From assembly GCF_030297155.1 (NCBI RefSeq), contig NZ_AP028067.1:1860001-1924000 (forward strand): 64,000 nucleotides of DNA, written 5' to 3'. Shown here in pieces: positions 32,627 through 40,986 of this stretch. The notes under the pieces were generated by a model. It ran no database searches. It saw only the letters and a program-made list of their open reading frames with translations, and was not told where the DNA came from. A program made the position numbers and the translations under genes. Source of the DNA: Vibrio sp. FE10 (GTDB lineage Bacteria > Pseudomonadota > Gammaproteobacteria > Enterobacterales > Vibrionaceae). The stretch's first letter is position 1, and each line of letters opens with the position of its first letter.

Positions 32627-34725
32627 TATAACGCTCCTATTAACACGATAGTGGTCGTAATACGCAGGATGTCATCTAAACCAACACGTGCTTTCTCGAT
32701 AAAGCTTTCACGACGGTCGGGGATATAAATCGTATCACCTGCACGCAATACCGGAAGGTTGTAAATGTTCGCGGTTTTACTGAACTCAACAAGGTCAAAG
32801 GTGCGCGCTTGGCCTTGGCAGCAAGACATGTTCACAATCGTAATTTTCTCGACGTAAGCGTTATCAGTAGGGCCTGCCGCTTCTGCCAAGATATCTAAGA
32901 TGGTCATGTTGTCGTTAAACACATAACGACCGGGATTGTTGATAGCCCCAAGCACTCGAACGGTTTCTTCTTTGGGTGTATCTAGCCAGTTCTTACCTTT
33001 CTCTGGGATATAAATGGTGTCGCCAGTGGTTACGTTTGGCAGTAATGATTCATCACCCGTTTCAAAGTACAGTGATAGGTTCAGTTTGCTTACTTTAGAG
33101 TAAGTTTTGTCGCGGTGTGTGACACGAACATTGTGTATGTCGGCATCTTTAGTTGGACCATCAGCCGCTGACAGTATGTCTAAGAAATGCATGTCTTTAG
33201 TAAAGCGGTAACGGCCGGGTGCATTCACTTGTCCGAAGATATAGATTGATGCGTCTGAGCTTTGACGAACCCATTGTGATTTGTTGTCCGAAGGATCTTG
33301 TGGTAAATCGTGAACACGCACGATAGAACCCGCACGAATGTATGGAAGTTGATCGCGTGGCGCGCCATTTCGAATGAAGTCATCAAGATTAAACACAACC
33401 ATCTTTCTACCCGTCACGACTTCAATTTTTGACGTATCCGCTCGTAATGTCGGGCCGCCAACATGAGCTAATAATCCCATGAAGTTCATTTCATCTGACC
33501 ATTCGATACGACCAGGTCGGTTCACTTCACCAATGACATTAACCGCTCTGTCTGGTGCAATCTTCAACCAAGACTTCTCGTTCATGTCGGTTTTCTCTGG
33601 AACGAAAATCGCGTCACCGGCTTTAATACTCGGTGGGTTAGAGTTAGGTAGGCCTTCGGTGTACGCCGCCAAATCGAATTTAATCACTCTGCCATCGGCT
33701 TTGATCACACGTATTTGACGTGATTCTGCAAATCGAGTCGGACCGCCAGCATTCGCAAGGATATCCATAAAGGTCGCGTCTCTTTTTCCTTCAAAAGCGC
33801 CGGGCGCAGCAACTTCACCCATCACGTAAACCATATTGGCACCAGACTTAATCTCTTCTTCTTGCTTAGGCACAAAAATGGTTGAGCCGGGACGAAGAAC
33901 AGGCAACAAACTTTCATCACCAGAGTCTAGGTAGCGTTTAAGGTTGAATAGAGTAGGCGTGTTGTTAGAGATGACACGGATTTGCTCGACACTGGCATAG
34001 CGAGTCACACCGCCCGATCGCATCAGCACATCAACAAGGTCAGTGTTTTCTTTGTACGTGAATGACCCTGGTGCGTTTACTTCACCAAATACCTTAATCG
34101 CATTGCGAGAGTCGGCACTGTCACCCGAGTTAGCAAGTTTGGCTGGATCAAACTCTTGTTCAATATTACCAACAAGCGGAGAAGCGGGAACGAACAGCGA
34201 ATCAAGTGATTGCAGTGTCGGTAAGTTAGCTTCATCCCCAGAATCTAGAAAACGTTTGTAGTTGAACTCTTTTTTATCAGAGCCACGTTTTAAGATCAGT
34301 TTGTCTAACTGCGCACCTGAACGTAAACCGCCCGCTGCGTACAGTGCCATTTGAACACTTGAGCCGAGCGCTAACGTGTATTCGCCCGGTTCTTTCACAT
34401 AACCTTGTACCGAGATGATGATTTGTTGCTCTTTCACATACACGGATGCGTTTGATAGGTCTTTGTAAGCCGATGCTAAAGATTCAAGAACGACTTTGTT
34501 TAGTTGCTCATTGTTGTAACCTGCCACGAATACCGCTCCGACTTCAGGAAGGGTAATTCGTCCACGTTTATCAACTTGGAATCCAGTATTGAGAGTGCTT
34601 TCACCAGGAACATTAACTTGGATAAGGTCACCGACTTGTACCGCATCAGAAAACTCATCATTAGCTTGAACGAAACTCGCGAAGCACAATGAGAATGTGA
34701 TGAATAAAGTGATTAGTGATTTCAT
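32626..34725 (-). CDS. sypC: Polysaccharide export protein with six SLBB repeats (SypC-like)
   Basis: A 699-residue export protein. The signal peptide (about 1-21, ASFVQA) has no lipobox cysteine. A Poly_export domain follows (about 25-105, VQVGDLIQVNVPGESTL). Then come six SLBB beta-grasp repeats, each starting like GEVNAPGSF (about residues 106, 213, 300, 392, 494, 596) and each with a core such as DILANAGGPTRFA. A C-terminal hydrophobic helix (about 680-699) may cross the outer membrane as in Wza. Wza itself has fewer such repeats, so this is an elongated periplasmic barrel. Overlaps sypB by ATGA. Confidence 0.85.
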   Translation of the reverse strand: MKSLITLFITFSLCFASFVQANDEFSDAVQVGDLIQVNVPGESTLNTGFQVDKRGRITLPEVGAVFVAGYNNEQLNKVVLESLASAYKDLSNASVYVKEQQIIISVQGYVKEPGEYTLALGSSVQMALYAAGGLRSGAQLDKLILKRGSDKKEFNYKRFLDSGDEANLPTLQSLDSLFVPASPLVGNIEQEFDPAKLANSGDSADSRNAIKVFGEVNAPGSFTYKENTDLVDVLMRSGGVTRYASVEQIRVISNNTPTLFNLKRYLDSGDESLLPVLRPGSTIFVPKQEEEIKSGANMVYVMGEVAAPGAFEGKRDATFMDILANAGGPTRFAESRQIRVIKADGRVIKFDLAAYTEGLPNSNPPSIKAGDAIFVPEKTDMNEKSWLKIAPDRAVNVIGEVNRPGRIEWSDEMNFMGLLAHVGGPTLRADTSKIEVVTGRKMVVFNLDDFIRNGAPRDQLPYIRAGSIVRVHDLPQDPSDNKSQWVRQSSDASIYIFGQVNAPGRYRFTKDMHFLDILSAADGPTKDADIHNVRVTHRDKTYSKVSKLNLSLYFETGDESLLPNVTTGDTIYIPEKGKNWLDTPKEETVRVLGAINNPGRYVFNDNMTILDILAEAAGPTDNAYVEKITIVNMSCCQGQARTFDLVEFSKTANIYNLPVLRAGDTIYIPDRRESFIEKARVGLDDILRITTTIVLIGAL

Positions 34726-35555
34726 AGTGCACCTCCCATCTTCGCTGCGTTTTCAGGCGAGATAACTTCAATACTCACTCGACGGTTGGTCAGTAGGGTG
34801 CCGTCAGATTCACCCTCAAAAAGTGGCACCGTTTCACCGACAGATACGGCTTTGATTCGTTGTGGGCTTAGGCCAAAGATAGTGAGGTAGCGTTCGACTT
34901 GTTTTGCGCGTCCTAGTGCCAATTTATCGTTGTACTCTTCAGAACCTGTCGCATCTGCGTGTCCTGTAACAATAAGGTCTAAAGATTTGTTTTCTTTTAA
35001 AATGTAAGACGCTTCAGCCAGTTTACCCATGTATTTAGGATTCACTTCGGTAGAATTTTGCGCGAATTGGTTGTCAACATTGAGCAGTTCATACAGTTGT
35101 TGAATCACAGATAACTGCATGCGGAATTGGTTTTCGTTTTTAGGTGGTTCACAGCGCGCCTGAGAGGTCACATAGTCGAGTTGCACCTCAAGTTCGTTAA
35201 GACGTTTTCTTTGGATAACAAGGTCGTTGGCTGCATCTAACAGAAGACCACCTTGGAGTTCTCGTGCGATTCGGTTTTGTTTTTGAATGGCTTGAACAAC
35301 AGCAGCAGGGAAGCACCAACGCGCACCTTCTTGGATCAACGCATCTAAATGCAGTTTTGCCAGTTGCCAATCAAAACGCAGTCCATGTTCAGGACCAAGA
35401 GGCTCGTCGGGCATGACAGGAGAGAAGTCAGAATTTTGATAATTGAGTGAGTCATAGCTTTCTGCTAAACCGCCAGTGCCTTGTTCTGGGTAACTCGTGC
35501 AACCCAGAACTAGGACAGACAGAGAAAGGGCTATGTAGTTTTTGAGTTTTTTCAT
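34722..35555 (-). CDS. sypB: OmpA-family lipoprotein (SypB-like)
   Basis: A 277-residue outer-membrane lipoprotein. The lipobox VLGC is at residues 16-19. Residues 155-265 form an OmpA C-terminal domain that binds peptidoglycan: LIVTGHADATGSEEYNDKLA with the conserved D, then LGRAKQVERYL and TNRRVSIEV. The middle part is helical. It may tie the export machinery to the wall. It starts 62 bases after sypA and ends overlapping sypC, as in the V. fischeri locus. Confidence 0.85.
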   Translation of the reverse strand: MKKLKNYIALSLSVLVLGCTSYPEQGTGGLAESYDSLNYQNSDFSPVMPDEPLGPEHGLRFDWQLAKLHLDALIQEGARWCFPAAVVQAIQKQNRIARELQGGLLLDAANDLVIQRKRLNELEVQLDYVTSQARCEPPKNENQFRMQLSVIQQLYELLNVDNQFAQNSTEVNPKYMGKLAEASYILKENKSLDLIVTGHADATGSEEYNDKLALGRAKQVERYLTIFGLSPQRIKAVSVGETVPLFEGESDGTLLTNRRVSIEVISPENAAKMGGAL

Positions 35556-35617
35556 GCCAACGTCCTTTGTTTTTTCTTTTTATTATTATTTTTAGTTACT
35601 TCTAGCTTAGTGGATCC

Positions 35618-35947
35618 TCATGAATTGGTAGGATTTTTTGAATTCACAGGGATAGCGTGGCCAATGCGTAGAAGCTTCATGATTTCTAAAGGCTGACCAG
35701 ATACATTTTCTAAGCGCATATTTCGTTCGCGTTCAGTTAATCGCTTAAACATGTAGACAATTGCACCCACGCCTGATGAATCAAGAAATTGAACTTCACT
35801 GAAATCAACTTCAATTTCTTGGTGGCCGTCATTTGAAATCACATCATCAATATCGGTCTGTGCGTCGCGGCTACCTGCTGCGTCTAAATCACCAAAAATC
35901 GAAAGAGTCAGTGTCGTTGTGTTTAAGTCAATTTTGCGTAATTCCAT
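35618..35947 (-). CDS. sypA: STAS-domain regulatory protein (SypA-like)
   Basis: A 109-residue STAS protein. The conserved phosphorylation motif is QFLDSSGVGAIVYMF at about residues 52-66; in V. fischeri the matching serine of SypA is controlled by SypE, and unphosphorylated SypA promotes biofilm formation. SypE is not encoded in this window. The start is ATG 35947 (MELRKIDL), served by AGGAGA at seven bases. A longer frame from 36019 is excluded because a sigma-54 promoter at 35981-35997 lies inside it. First gene of sypABCD. Confidence 0.87.
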   Translation of the reverse strand: MELRKIDLNTTTLTLSIFGDLDAAGSRDAQTDIDDVISNDGHQEIEVDFSEVQFLDSSGVGAIVYMFKRLTERERNMRLENVSGQPLEIMKLLRIGHAIPVNSKNPTNS

Positions 35948-35980
35948 AGTCTTATCTCCTTTAATGTATGAAATTACGAT

Positions 35981-35997
35981 TGCACTGAATGTGCCAA
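35981..35997 (-). promoter_or_regulatory. Sigma-54 promoter of sypABCD
   Basis: Minus-strand TTGGCACATTCAGTGCA has a perfect -24 element, exact spacing and a near-consensus -12. The expected transcript start is near 35970, about 23 bases before the sypA ATG, matching the ribosome site. Confidence 0.9.
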
Positions 35998-36044
35998 CTT
36001 TTATGTTATGTATTTTCAATAACTTAGGCGCAACTTCGGTTTAG

Positions 36045-36081
36045 ATGTCATATTGAGAAATAGAACTTCTCAATATGAGAA
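36045..36081 (-). promoter_or_regulatory. Two putative SypG enhancer sites upstream of sypA
   Basis: ATGTCATATTGAGAA (36045-36059) and TTCTCAATATGAGAA (36067-36081) are two copies of the shared syp pattern, centres 22 bases apart, so on the same face of the helix. They lie 48 and 70 bases upstream of the -24 element. The second is a perfect palindrome. Confidence 0.75.
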
Positions 36082-36243
36082 CGAATAATGAGTGGATTTT
36101 TGAGAGTTACCAGGTATTAATTTGATGAATGTAAGTCGAGATTATTAATAATGTTGACGTTTGGATCGCATCGTTTATTTAATTCCTGATATCAACTTTG
36201 TTGAACACATAGGATGAAAGGAGTGAAAAATACGGAGTGAACA

Positions 36244-37086
36244 ATGAGGTTAACCAAACTGGCTATGGCAACGTTGTTGGCGTGTGGTCTGCCTGCACAT
36301 TCATCTTATTTGCCGCCCGAGCAATTGGTACTCGCTAATACCTATCAACAAGGTATCGATGTCTCTCAATATTGGAAAAGCGAAAAACTGGACGGCATTA
36401 GAGCGTTGTGGGACGGAGAGCATTTATATACGCGCAACGGAAATCGAATTTATGTCCCTAAGTGGTTTGTCGAAAAACTGCCTAAAGTTCACCTAGAAGG
36501 TGAGTTATGGGCAGGGCGAGGTAACTTTCATGTTGTTCAATCAACCGTATTAGACCATACGCCCAGCGACACGGCCTGGCGACAAATCGACTTCATGCTT
36601 TTCGATATGCCTGGTGCCGCAGGAGATTATCAAAAACGTTATTACAACATTCTGCATTGGGCGAGTGTCATCGATGAAAAGCATATTGGGTACATCGAAC
36701 ATTTCCCAATACCCAATGAAGAGCTGTTATTCCAGCAATTAGACAACATCGATGAAGGGAATGGTGAAGGCATCATGCTTCGTAAGATCACCAGTCGTTA
36801 TCAAGCAGGAAGAAGCAATGATTTACTCAAACTTAAGAGACACCATGACGCTGAAGCGACCGTTATCGGTTACAAGGGAGGAACTGGGAAATACAAGGGA
36901 ATGATGGGCTCGATATTAGTGCACACGGAAGAGGGCGTTGAATTTTATATTGGGAGTGGGTTTAGCGATAAAATGAGGTTGGCACCACCAGAAATCGGCA
37001 GTCGAATTACCTTCCGCTATAACGGCTTTACGCAAAACGGAAAGCCCAAGTTTGCACGCTTTGTTCGAGAAAAGAGTGAGTATTAA
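36244..37086 (+). CDS. Periplasmic ATP-dependent DNA ligase
   Basis: A 280-residue minimal ligase with a signal peptide (about 1-20, LACGLPAHSS). Nucleotidyltransferase motifs are present: motif I SEKLDGIRALW with the catalytic lysine, motif III FMLFDMP, motif IV EGIMLRK, motif V LLKLKRHHD. The C-terminal OB domain (about 205-275) has the VIGYKGGTGKYKGM start. No other domains are present, as in the LigE-like enzymes of Vibrio and other naturally competent bacteria. It would seal nicks in DNA outside the cytoplasm. It is divergent from sypA, sharing the intergenic region that carries the SypG sites. Confidence 0.87.
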   Translation: MRLTKLAMATLLACGLPAHSSYLPPEQLVLANTYQQGIDVSQYWKSEKLDGIRALWDGEHLYTRNGNRIYVPKWFVEKLPKVHLEGELWAGRGNFHVVQSTVLDHTPSDTAWRQIDFMLFDMPGAAGDYQKRYYNILHWASVIDEKHIGYIEHFPIPNEELLFQQLDNIDEGNGEGIMLRKITSRYQAGRSNDLLKLKRHHDAEATVIGYKGGTGKYKGMMGSILVHTEEGVEFYIGSGFSDKMRLAPPEIGSRITFRYNGFTQNGKPKFARFVREKSEY

Positions 37087-37137
37087 TAAATCAGGGCAGT
37101 AACTGTATTCAAACTAGAGAGTTTAAAATTAACAGAA

Positions 37138-37172
37138 ACAAAAAGAGCCCTGATCATTCAGAGCTCTTGAGG
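37138..37172 (-). terminator. Terminator for norM
   Basis: AAGAGC (37142-37147) pairs with GCTCTT (37162-37167) with partial extension inside. On the minus strand TTTTTG follows. It lies about 45 bases after the norM stop and may also stop the ligase message on the plus strand. Confidence 0.6.
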
Positions 37173-37215
37173 TTCATTTTTATACTGGATCTAGTTTGCA
37201 ATTAGCTGCCAATTA

Positions 37216-38586
37216 TTAACGAGAACTAAACTCTAGCTGTACGTCATCATCTTGCTTATGCATCCAGTGCAGACGCATACCCAACATAATGGCTGCAGAC
37301 GTAAGACCAACAATGAAACCAATCCAGAAACCATGTGCACCCATAGGTTCAACTATCCAATCTTTCATTCCTAAGACGTAACCGATCGGAAGACCAAGTA
37401 GCCAGTAGGCAACGAAGGTAATGTTGAAGATAGAGCGCATGTCTTTGTATCCGCGTAACGCACCCGCCGCAATCACTTGAATTGCATCCGTACATTGATA
37501 TACCGCAGCGAACAACAGTAGTTGCATGGCAACGGTAATAACCGCTGTATTTTCAGTGTAAAGCAACGAGACTTGCTCTCTGAACAGTACGGTTAGCGCG
37601 GCTGTCATAAACGCCGTCACCAATCCAACAATAATGCCCACATGTGTCGCTATTCTTGCACCTTCTGTGTTGTTTTGACCCAATTTATGGCCAACACGAA
37701 TACTTACCGCAGCGCCGATACTCATTGGAATCATGAACACGAGTGAAGAGAAGTTAATCGCGACTTGGTGCGCGGCAACAATCAGTGAGCCTAACGGTGC
37801 CACTAATAAAGAAACGACTGCAAATAGGGTTACTTCAAAAAAGATTGCAGCGGCGACAGGGAAACCAAGTCTGAACAAACGGATTTGCGCTTTTAACTGT
37901 GGTTTATGGAACGTGCCAAAGATATTAATTTTCGCTAAACGCTTCGATGTTAAAACATAAGCAAACAATAAAGCGAACATCACCCAATAGACGATTGCCG
38001 TCGCTACGCCACAACCCACGCCACCAAGAGCAGGTGCGCCTAGTTTTCCGTATACAAACATCCAGTTAAGCGGGATGTTTAATAGTAAGCCGATAAAACC
38101 GATAACCATTGCCGGCTTGGTTAAAGACATACCATCCGTAAAACTTCTTAACGTTTGGAACAGCAAAAATGCAGGCACAGCAAACATCACAGCATTCATA
38201 TAGCCGATGGTTTTGTCTGCCATGAGCTGTTCAATGTCCATCCATTCCAGTATCAGCTGCGTTTGAAAAAGCACACCAATGATAGGAAGGGAGATGACTA
38301 GCGCTAAAAACGCACCTTGTTGAATCTCAAATGGGATCTTTACTTGGCGACCCGAACCATTCAGTTGTGCCACTACAGGAACAAGCGCCATTAATAGGCC
38401 AACACCAAATAGAATGGATGGTAGCCAAATACTTGCTGCAATCGAAACCGCCGCCATATCGATAGCGCTTACGCCACCGGCCATAACGGTATCAACAAAA
38501 CCCATTCCGGTTTGTGCAACTGATGCGATCAAAACCGGAGTCGCAAGTTTGATTAAATTAGAGGCTTCTTCTTTGTAACGATGCAC
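37216..38586 (-). CDS. norM: MATE-family Na+-driven multidrug efflux protein NorM
   Basis: A 456-residue, twelve-helix MATE transporter. The sequence follows V. parahaemolyticus and V. cholerae NorM as I recall them (YKEEASNLIKLATPVLIAS, GFVDTVMAGG with the cation-binding aspartate, LALRGYKDM-like GALRGYKDMRSIFN). The start is GTG 38586, coding HRYKEE next, with GGAG seven bases upstream; the frame runs 38 codons further up but those codons have no homology. It exports cationic drugs and dyes. Transcribed away from ribE, with a miniature element between them. Confidence 0.92.
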   Translation of the reverse strand: MHRYKEEASNLIKLATPVLIASVAQTGMGFVDTVMAGGVSAIDMAAVSIAASIWLPSILFGVGLLMALVPVVAQLNGSGRQVKIPFEIQQGAFLALVISLPIIGVLFQTQLILEWMDIEQLMADKTIGYMNAVMFAVPAFLLFQTLRSFTDGMSLTKPAMVIGFIGLLLNIPLNWMFVYGKLGAPALGGVGCGVATAIVYWVMFALLFAYVLTSKRLAKINIFGTFHKPQLKAQIRLFRLGFPVAAAIFFEVTLFAVVSLLVAPLGSLIVAAHQVAINFSSLVFMIPMSIGAAVSIRVGHKLGQNNTEGARIATHVGIIVGLVTAFMTAALTVLFREQVSLLYTENTAVITVAMQLLLFAAVYQCTDAIQVIAAGALRGYKDMRSIFNITFVAYWLLGLPIGYVLGMKDWIVEPMGAHGFWIGFIVGLTSAAIMLGMRLHWMHKQDDDVQLEFSSR

Positions 38587-38727
38587 AAACAACTCCAAAT
38601 AAGAGAGAAAATTAGAATAATAGCGTAGGAATAGACATTCTGAAGGAATCAGAGACACTGATCTTGAGCTTCCACTGGACGAATCATAAAGAAATGTCAC
38701 AATACTTGCTATGAAAAACTGTTATTA

Positions 38728-38991
38728 GGGCGTGTTGATCTTTCGAGCTGATTTTTGCAGCGAGTTGCTGGGCATTTATACAAGGCAGAGGCGTCGATGT
38801 GTAGCTAGCCTACATGAGAAGCCGATAACGTAGTAAAAATGACCAGCAAACGCTGCCCGAAGGGTTCGGCTAAAAGCGTTTTACTCTTTGTTGAGGGAGA
38901 TTTACTTAGAATGACTAGGCTACTTCCCCCTCGCCGCGATTAAAACGCTTTTATCTCGAACAAAATTTAACCACGAAAGGTCAACACGCCC
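38728..38991. mobile_element. 264-bp miniature inverted-repeat element flanked by TA
   Basis: The ends GGGCGTGTTGATCTTTCG and CGAAAGGTCAACACGCCC are inverted repeats with one mismatch, and TA stands on both sides (38726-38727, 38992-38993), the duplication made by IS630/Tc1-type transposases. Inside, TAAAAGCGTTTTA (about 38872) and TTAAAACGCTTTTA (about 38939) form a second, nested inverted repeat. There is no gene. I believe related copies recur in Vibrio genomes, but cannot check here. It sits in the norM-ribE intergenic region and may alter expression of either. Confidence 0.8.
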
Positions 38992-39013
38992 TAGAATACT
39001 AAATAGGAATCTT

Positions 39014-39622
39014 ATGTTTACAGGTATCGTTCAAGGCATGGCTACACTGGTTGCCATCAACAAAAAAGAGTTGTTTCAAACTCATACCATTGAGTTAAAC
39101 GATGAGATGATTGAAGGATTAGCGATTGGTGCTTCAGTCGCTCATAACGGTTGTTGCTTAACCGTTACTGAAATCTCAGGTAACCAAATCTCATTTGATC
39201 TCATGCAAGCAACACTAAGGCTCACCAACTTAGGTCAACTCAATGTTGGTGACCAAGTAAACGTCGAGCGCGCCGCTAAGTTTGGTGATGAGATTGGCGG
39301 TCACAGCATGTCTGGGCACATCGCACTCATGGCTAAGTTAGTCGAAGTAATTAAAACGGAAAACAACCGTACACTTTGGTTCGAACTGCCAGAAGCATCG
39401 ATGAAATATGTTCTGAGCAAAGGCTACATTGGCGTCGATGGTTGTTCATTAACGATTGGTGAAGTGGAAGACAATCGTTTCTCTGTCCATCTCATCCCAG
39501 AAACTTTGAATCGCACTCTGTTTGGTGGCCGTGAAGTAGGGGATGATGTGAACATCGAATTCGACCCTCAAACACAAGCTATCGTTGATACCGTAGAACG
39601 CGTACTTGCAAATCAGAAGTAA
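39014..39622 (+). CDS. ribE: Riboflavin synthase, alpha subunit
   Basis: A 202-residue enzyme that converts two 6,7-dimethyl-8-ribityllumazine molecules to riboflavin. It has the two-fold lumazine-binding repeat: MFTGIVQG and [10 protein letters not shown] in the first half, [10 protein letters not shown] and [13 protein letters not shown] in the second, with the C-terminal helix. AGGAAT lies six bases before the ATG. No FMN riboswitch precedes it; the upstream region is the miniature element. Single gene, ended by the terminator at 39674. Confidence 0.95.
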   Translation: MFTGIVQGMATLVAINKKELFQTHTIELNDEMIEGLAIGASVAHNGCCLTVTEISGNQISFDLMQATLRLTNLGQLNVGDQVNVERAAKFGDEIGGHSMSGHIALMAKLVEVIKTENNRTLWFELPEASMKYVLSKGYIGVDGCSLTIGEVEDNRFSVHLIPETLNRTLFGGREVGDDVNIEFDPQTQAIVDTVERVLANQK

Positions 39623-39673
39623 CCTGAACGACAAGGTTTATGGCTTGAGTAATTAAGATATCGTTATAAATAG

Positions 39674-39703
39674 TAAAAAGAGCACATCAGGTGCTCTTTT
39701 TTG
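39674..39703 (+). terminator. Terminator after ribE
   Basis: AAAAAGAGCAC, loop ATCAG, GTGCTCTTTTTT. A strong stem with T6, effective in both directions. Confidence 0.92.
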
Positions 39704-39730
39704 ATCGTGGCTGAACCGAAAAATGATTTG

Positions 39731-39934
39731 TCAGAAAACCTGTTCATCGTCTGCATCAATCGAGAGATTAATTCTATCTCTCGCTTCATCTACCTGCATG
39801 TCGAGGTGGATTGCATTGCAACACGCGGGACAATCGTCGTAGAAGTCTTGGCTACCATTGGAAGCGTCGAGCGTTATGCTGATGGCGTGCCCACAATGAG
39901 GGCAGGAGACATGTTTCTCGGTGTATTTATGCAT
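39731..39934 (-). CDS. CPXCG-motif cysteine-rich small protein
   Basis: A 67-residue protein with two cysteine pairs, CPHCG at about 11-15 and CPACCNAIH at about 35-43, which should bind one zinc ion. It belongs to the small CPXCG family common in gamma-proteobacteria; its role is not known. AGGAG lies eight bases before the ATG. The plus-strand frame over the same bases is a shadow. It is transcribed toward the ribE terminator. Confidence 0.85.
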   Translation of the reverse strand: MHKYTEKHVSCPHCGHAISITLDASNGSQDFYDDCPACCNAIHLDMQVDEARDRINLSIDADDEQVF

Positions 39935-39993
39935 GGCGAATTCTCCTCACTGTAACTTTTATCAATTGCAGTAGCGTTTCTCAATCTTAGTCG

Positions 39994-40069
39994 CTTATAT
40001 CAAACCTAGTATCTTGTATCAAACCAGATAGCTTGTATTGAACCGAGTAGCTGATATCGAACGTGCTTG
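39994..40069. repeat. Four-copy 19-bp degenerate tandem repeat
   Basis: Units: CTTATATCAAACCTAGTAT (39994), CTTGTATCAAACCAGATAG (40013), CTTGTATTGAACCGAGTAG (40032), CTGATATCGAACGTGCTTG (40051). The core TTGTATCAAACC is conserved in the first three copies. It lies between the fructosamine-kinase stop and the CPXCG gene, in its upstream region. Confidence 0.8.
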
Positions 40070-40119
40070 TTGTTATCGATCTAGCTTGTATGGTTCTTGG
40101 TCAACTACTGTGATTATTA

Positions 40120-40986
40120 TTAAACAGCCTGAATCTTCTGAATACACGCTTCGGTTTGTGCTAAATACTCGCCGCCAAATTGGTTGCAGTGATTAAGAAG
40201 ATGGTACAAGTTGTAAATGTCTTTCCGATCAGTATAGCCAACGTCGAGCGGCATGACGCTTTGGTAACCTTCATAAAACTCTTTAGGGAAGCCTTCGAAC
40301 AATTCGGTTAACGCCAAATCACACTCATGGTCACCCCAGTAGCAAGCTGGGTCGTAACAAATTGGGCCAAACGCGGAATTGGCGACATTGCCATTCCAAA
40401 GATCGCCATGAAGTAAAGAAGGACGAGGGTTGTGGCCTGCAAGTCGCATATTCACCACGTCGACAATATCGTCGATGTCACCAAACTCAATGCCTTTTTC
40501 TTTCAGAAGTTGCAGTTGAAAACCGATGCGCTGTTCTGAGAAAAAACGGCCCCATTTTTTATGCCATGGGTTGGGCTGTAGGGTGCTGCCGATATAATTA
40601 TCTTGATCGCAACCAAACTCTTTTTGTTCGCCCCATCGGTGCAGTTGTGCCAATTGAACACCAAAGTCATAGCTATTATTGCCGGTTTCTAAAGGCTTAG
40701 TCGGTAGGTAATTGAGGATAATGAACGAGCACTCCTTGGTTTTACCAATAAGCACAAGCTCTGGGACATAGACGGTGGAGGTATTTCTTAATAGACGTAG
40801 GTTCTCAGCTTCAATCTCAAATTTTGGGAGAAATTCCCGCTGATTCACTTTTACAAAGTAACGTTCATTACCATCACTGATCATATAGCAATCGTTAATG
40901 TCACCACCAGGCACCTTAGTACGTTCAGTTATCTGAAAGTTAAATAAAAGGGTGTCTGAAAGCTGTTGAGAAATGGCCTGCCACAT
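40120..40986 (-). CDS. Fructosamine kinase family protein
   Basis: A 288-residue kinase of the aminoglycoside-phosphotransferase/FN3K superfamily. Seen are VPGGDINDCYMI (nucleotide loop), YFVKVNQ with the ATP-binding lysine, the catalytic loop LLHGDLWNGN (HGDLW) at about 191-200, and CYDPACYWGDHECDLA with the metal-binding aspartate. Family members phosphorylate ketoamines (glycated amines) for deglycation. GAGGA lies seven bases before the ATG. Stands alone. Confidence 0.9.
   Translation of the reverse strand: MWQAISQQLSDTLLFNFQITERTKVPGGDINDCYMISDGNERYFVKVNQREFLPKFEIEAENLRLLRNTSTVYVPELVLIGKTKECSFIILNYLPTKPLETGNNSYDFGVQLAQLHRWGEQKEFGCDQDNYIGSTLQPNPWHKKWGRFFSEQRIGFQLQLLKEKGIEFGDIDDIVDVVNMRLAGHNPRPSLLHGDLWNGNVANSAFGPICYDPACYWGDHECDLALTELFEGFPKEFYEGYQSVMPLDVGYTDRKDIYNLYHLLNHCNQFGGEYLAQTEACIQKIQAV

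Noticed and set aside
35948..36019. Longer N-terminus for the STAS protein
   Set aside because: The extra codons cover the ribosome site and the sigma-54 promoter of sypA.
37216..38586. MATE protein as the missing syp flippase
   Set aside because: Sequence is NorM-like, with a cation-drug efflux signature and conserved pairing with ribE, and it is outside the syp units.
38587..38700. Longer N-terminus for NorM
   Set aside because: The 38 extra residues have no NorM homology; GTG 38586 with GGAG fits the known start.
38728..39013. FMN riboswitch before ribE
   Set aside because: The conserved RFN stems are absent; the sequence is a miniature inverted-repeat element.
39701..39955. Plus-strand frame of 84 codons
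   Set aside because: Shadow of the CPXCG cysteine-rich gene on the minus strand, which has conserved motifs and a ribosome site.
39994..40069. CRISPR array
   Set aside because: Units are contiguous and only 19 bp, with no spacers and no cas genes.
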